Below are positions 5,250 through 5,665 of a stretch of DNA of 5,665 nucleotides, in pieces; within the stretch, counting starts at the first letter, position 1, and every line of letters begins with the position of its first letter. The notes beneath the pieces are model-generated. The model saw only the letters and a list, made by a program, of their open reading frames with translations. It did not search any database and was not told the origin of the DNA. Location: NCBI GenBank assembly GCA_019307645.1, contig JAFDJF010000358.1, forward strand, positions 1-5,665. The letters are read 5' to 3'. The stretch comes from Deltaproteobacteria bacterium (lineage in GTDB: Bacteria > Desulfobacterota > DSM-4660 > Desulfatiglandales > Desulfatiglandaceae). The translations under genes were made by a program, and so were the position numbers.

Positions 5250-5288
5250 AGATTAGGGTGAAATAGCGTAAAGGAGGGGCATTTGTGA

Positions 5289-5381
5289 GGGATCTGGATT
5301 GAAAGTTTAAAGTTGCAGGGATCAGATACTTTTGAAATGGTTAAGGTTGCCTTCGACTGCTTGAAACAAATGGATCCCTGA
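5289..5381 (+). pseudogene. Possible 3' remnant of an unidentified gene
   Basis: An open frame of 30 codons after a TGA (5286-5288) reads GIWIESLKLQGSDTFEMVK then VAFDCLKQMDP and stops at 5379-5381. The composition looks like a natural helical C-terminus, and a stem plus T-run follows directly, as at a gene end. No start codon with a ribosome site fits; the AAAGGAGGGG at 5271-5280 leads only to a five-codon GTG frame. The MITE-like element just upstream could have replaced the rest. I do not recognise the family, and chance is a real alternative. Confidence 0.25.
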
Positions 5382-5392
5382 AGGCTTTTTTT
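5349..5392 (+). terminator. Possible intrinsic terminator, + strand
   Basis: GCCTTC (5349-5354) pairs with GAAGGC (5380-5385) and is followed by seven T (5386-5392). The loop is long (25 nt), which weakens the call. It would end rightward transcription exactly at the stop codon of the convergent kinase gene. Confidence 0.35.
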
Positions 5393-5665
5393 ATGCAAGC
5401 ATGTTTAACTCTGACCTCCCTTGGATTTTTTGCAGTTCTTTCACTTTTATTTTCCCCTCATCCGTATCAATGCTTTCAAATTGCTGCCGGTGTTTTTCTC
5501 CAGTGCCAATTCGGGGAAAATAAACATCGATGTCGGTTCCTTTACTCAGCTCACTGGAAACGCTGATATTTCCACCATAACCTCTGACAATTCCAAGGAC
5601 AACAAAAAGACCCAGTCCGGCGCCCTTGTTTTCTTTTTTGGTCGTAAAAAATGGGTCAAATATCC
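5391..5665 (-). CDS. Sensor histidine kinase, C-terminal part of the ATPase domain (5' partial)
   Basis: The frame runs leftwards from the window edge to a TAA at 5391-5393, giving 90 residues of the C-terminus. [17 protein letters not shown] holds the F box (DPFFTTK) and the G2 box (GAGLGL) of the HATPase_c domain; [19 protein letters not shown] and [13 protein letters not shown] are the usual closing helix and strands. It is thus a membrane or soluble two-component sensor kinase whose sensor, histidine and N box lie outside the window. The F-box and G2 sequences (FTTK, GLGL) are of the NtrB/PAS-kinase type. After the catalytic domain come about 38 polar residues (from GTGEKHRQQ on), longer than a bare kinase end but with no receiver domain. 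No response regulator lies downstream on this strand before the repeat element. Confidence 0.9.
   Translation of the reverse strand, partial: IFDPFFTTKKENKGAGLGLFVVLGIVRGYGGNISVSSELSKGTDIDVYFPRIGTGEKHRQQFESIDTDEGKIKVKELQKIQGRSELNMLA

Overview
This window looks like a piece of a mesophilic anaerobe's chromosome, most likely a Desulfobacterota (deltaproteobacterial) lineage. That assignment is inference from gene content: the tail of a tungsten/molybdenum aldehyde:ferredoxin oxidoreductase, a PilZ protein, a MauE/TlpA/rhodanese redox cluster, and intergenic palindromes of the 'GTCATTCCGG...CCGGAATCCAG' kind that I recall from such genomes. No rRNA, tRNA, CRISPR array, phage gene or transposase gene was seen.

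Left part (1-1881, + strand): the 3' end of an aldehyde:ferredoxin oxidoreductase-type gene, then 22 bp later a complete NRDE/TANGO2-family gene. A 424-bp gap follows with a long hairpin and what may be debris of a small gene. Next is a PilZ-domain gene whose 3' end has been thrown out of frame by a 17-bp tandem duplication at 1737-1770; the old reading frame is still open down to 1881.

Middle part (1908-4857, - strand): read leftwards, the order is a TlpA-like thiol-disulfide protein with its own good sigma70-type promoter, a 354-bp repeat-rich gap, a membrane-anchored cyclic-nucleotide-binding/rhodanese fusion, a MauE/DoxX-like four-helix membrane protein (overlapping the fusion gene by ATGA), and 91 bp further on a universal stress protein with a very strong ribosome binding site. 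The fusion protein, MauE and TlpA plausibly form a cell-envelope redox module. The fusion has lost the catalytic rhodanese cysteine (Gly instead) and the usual cNMP-pocket Glu (Gln instead), so it looks like a sensor or scaffold rather than a sulfurtransferase.

Right part (4858-5665): a 533-bp stretch without an intact gene. It carries the tlpA promoter and leader hairpin, a small 8-bp stem hairpin, a 137-bp MITE/REP-like element with imperfect terminal inverted repeats and two 8-bp hairpins joined by compensatory changes, and a 30-codon coding remnant ending in a possible terminator. The window closes with the C-terminal 90 codons of a sensor histidine kinase on the - strand.
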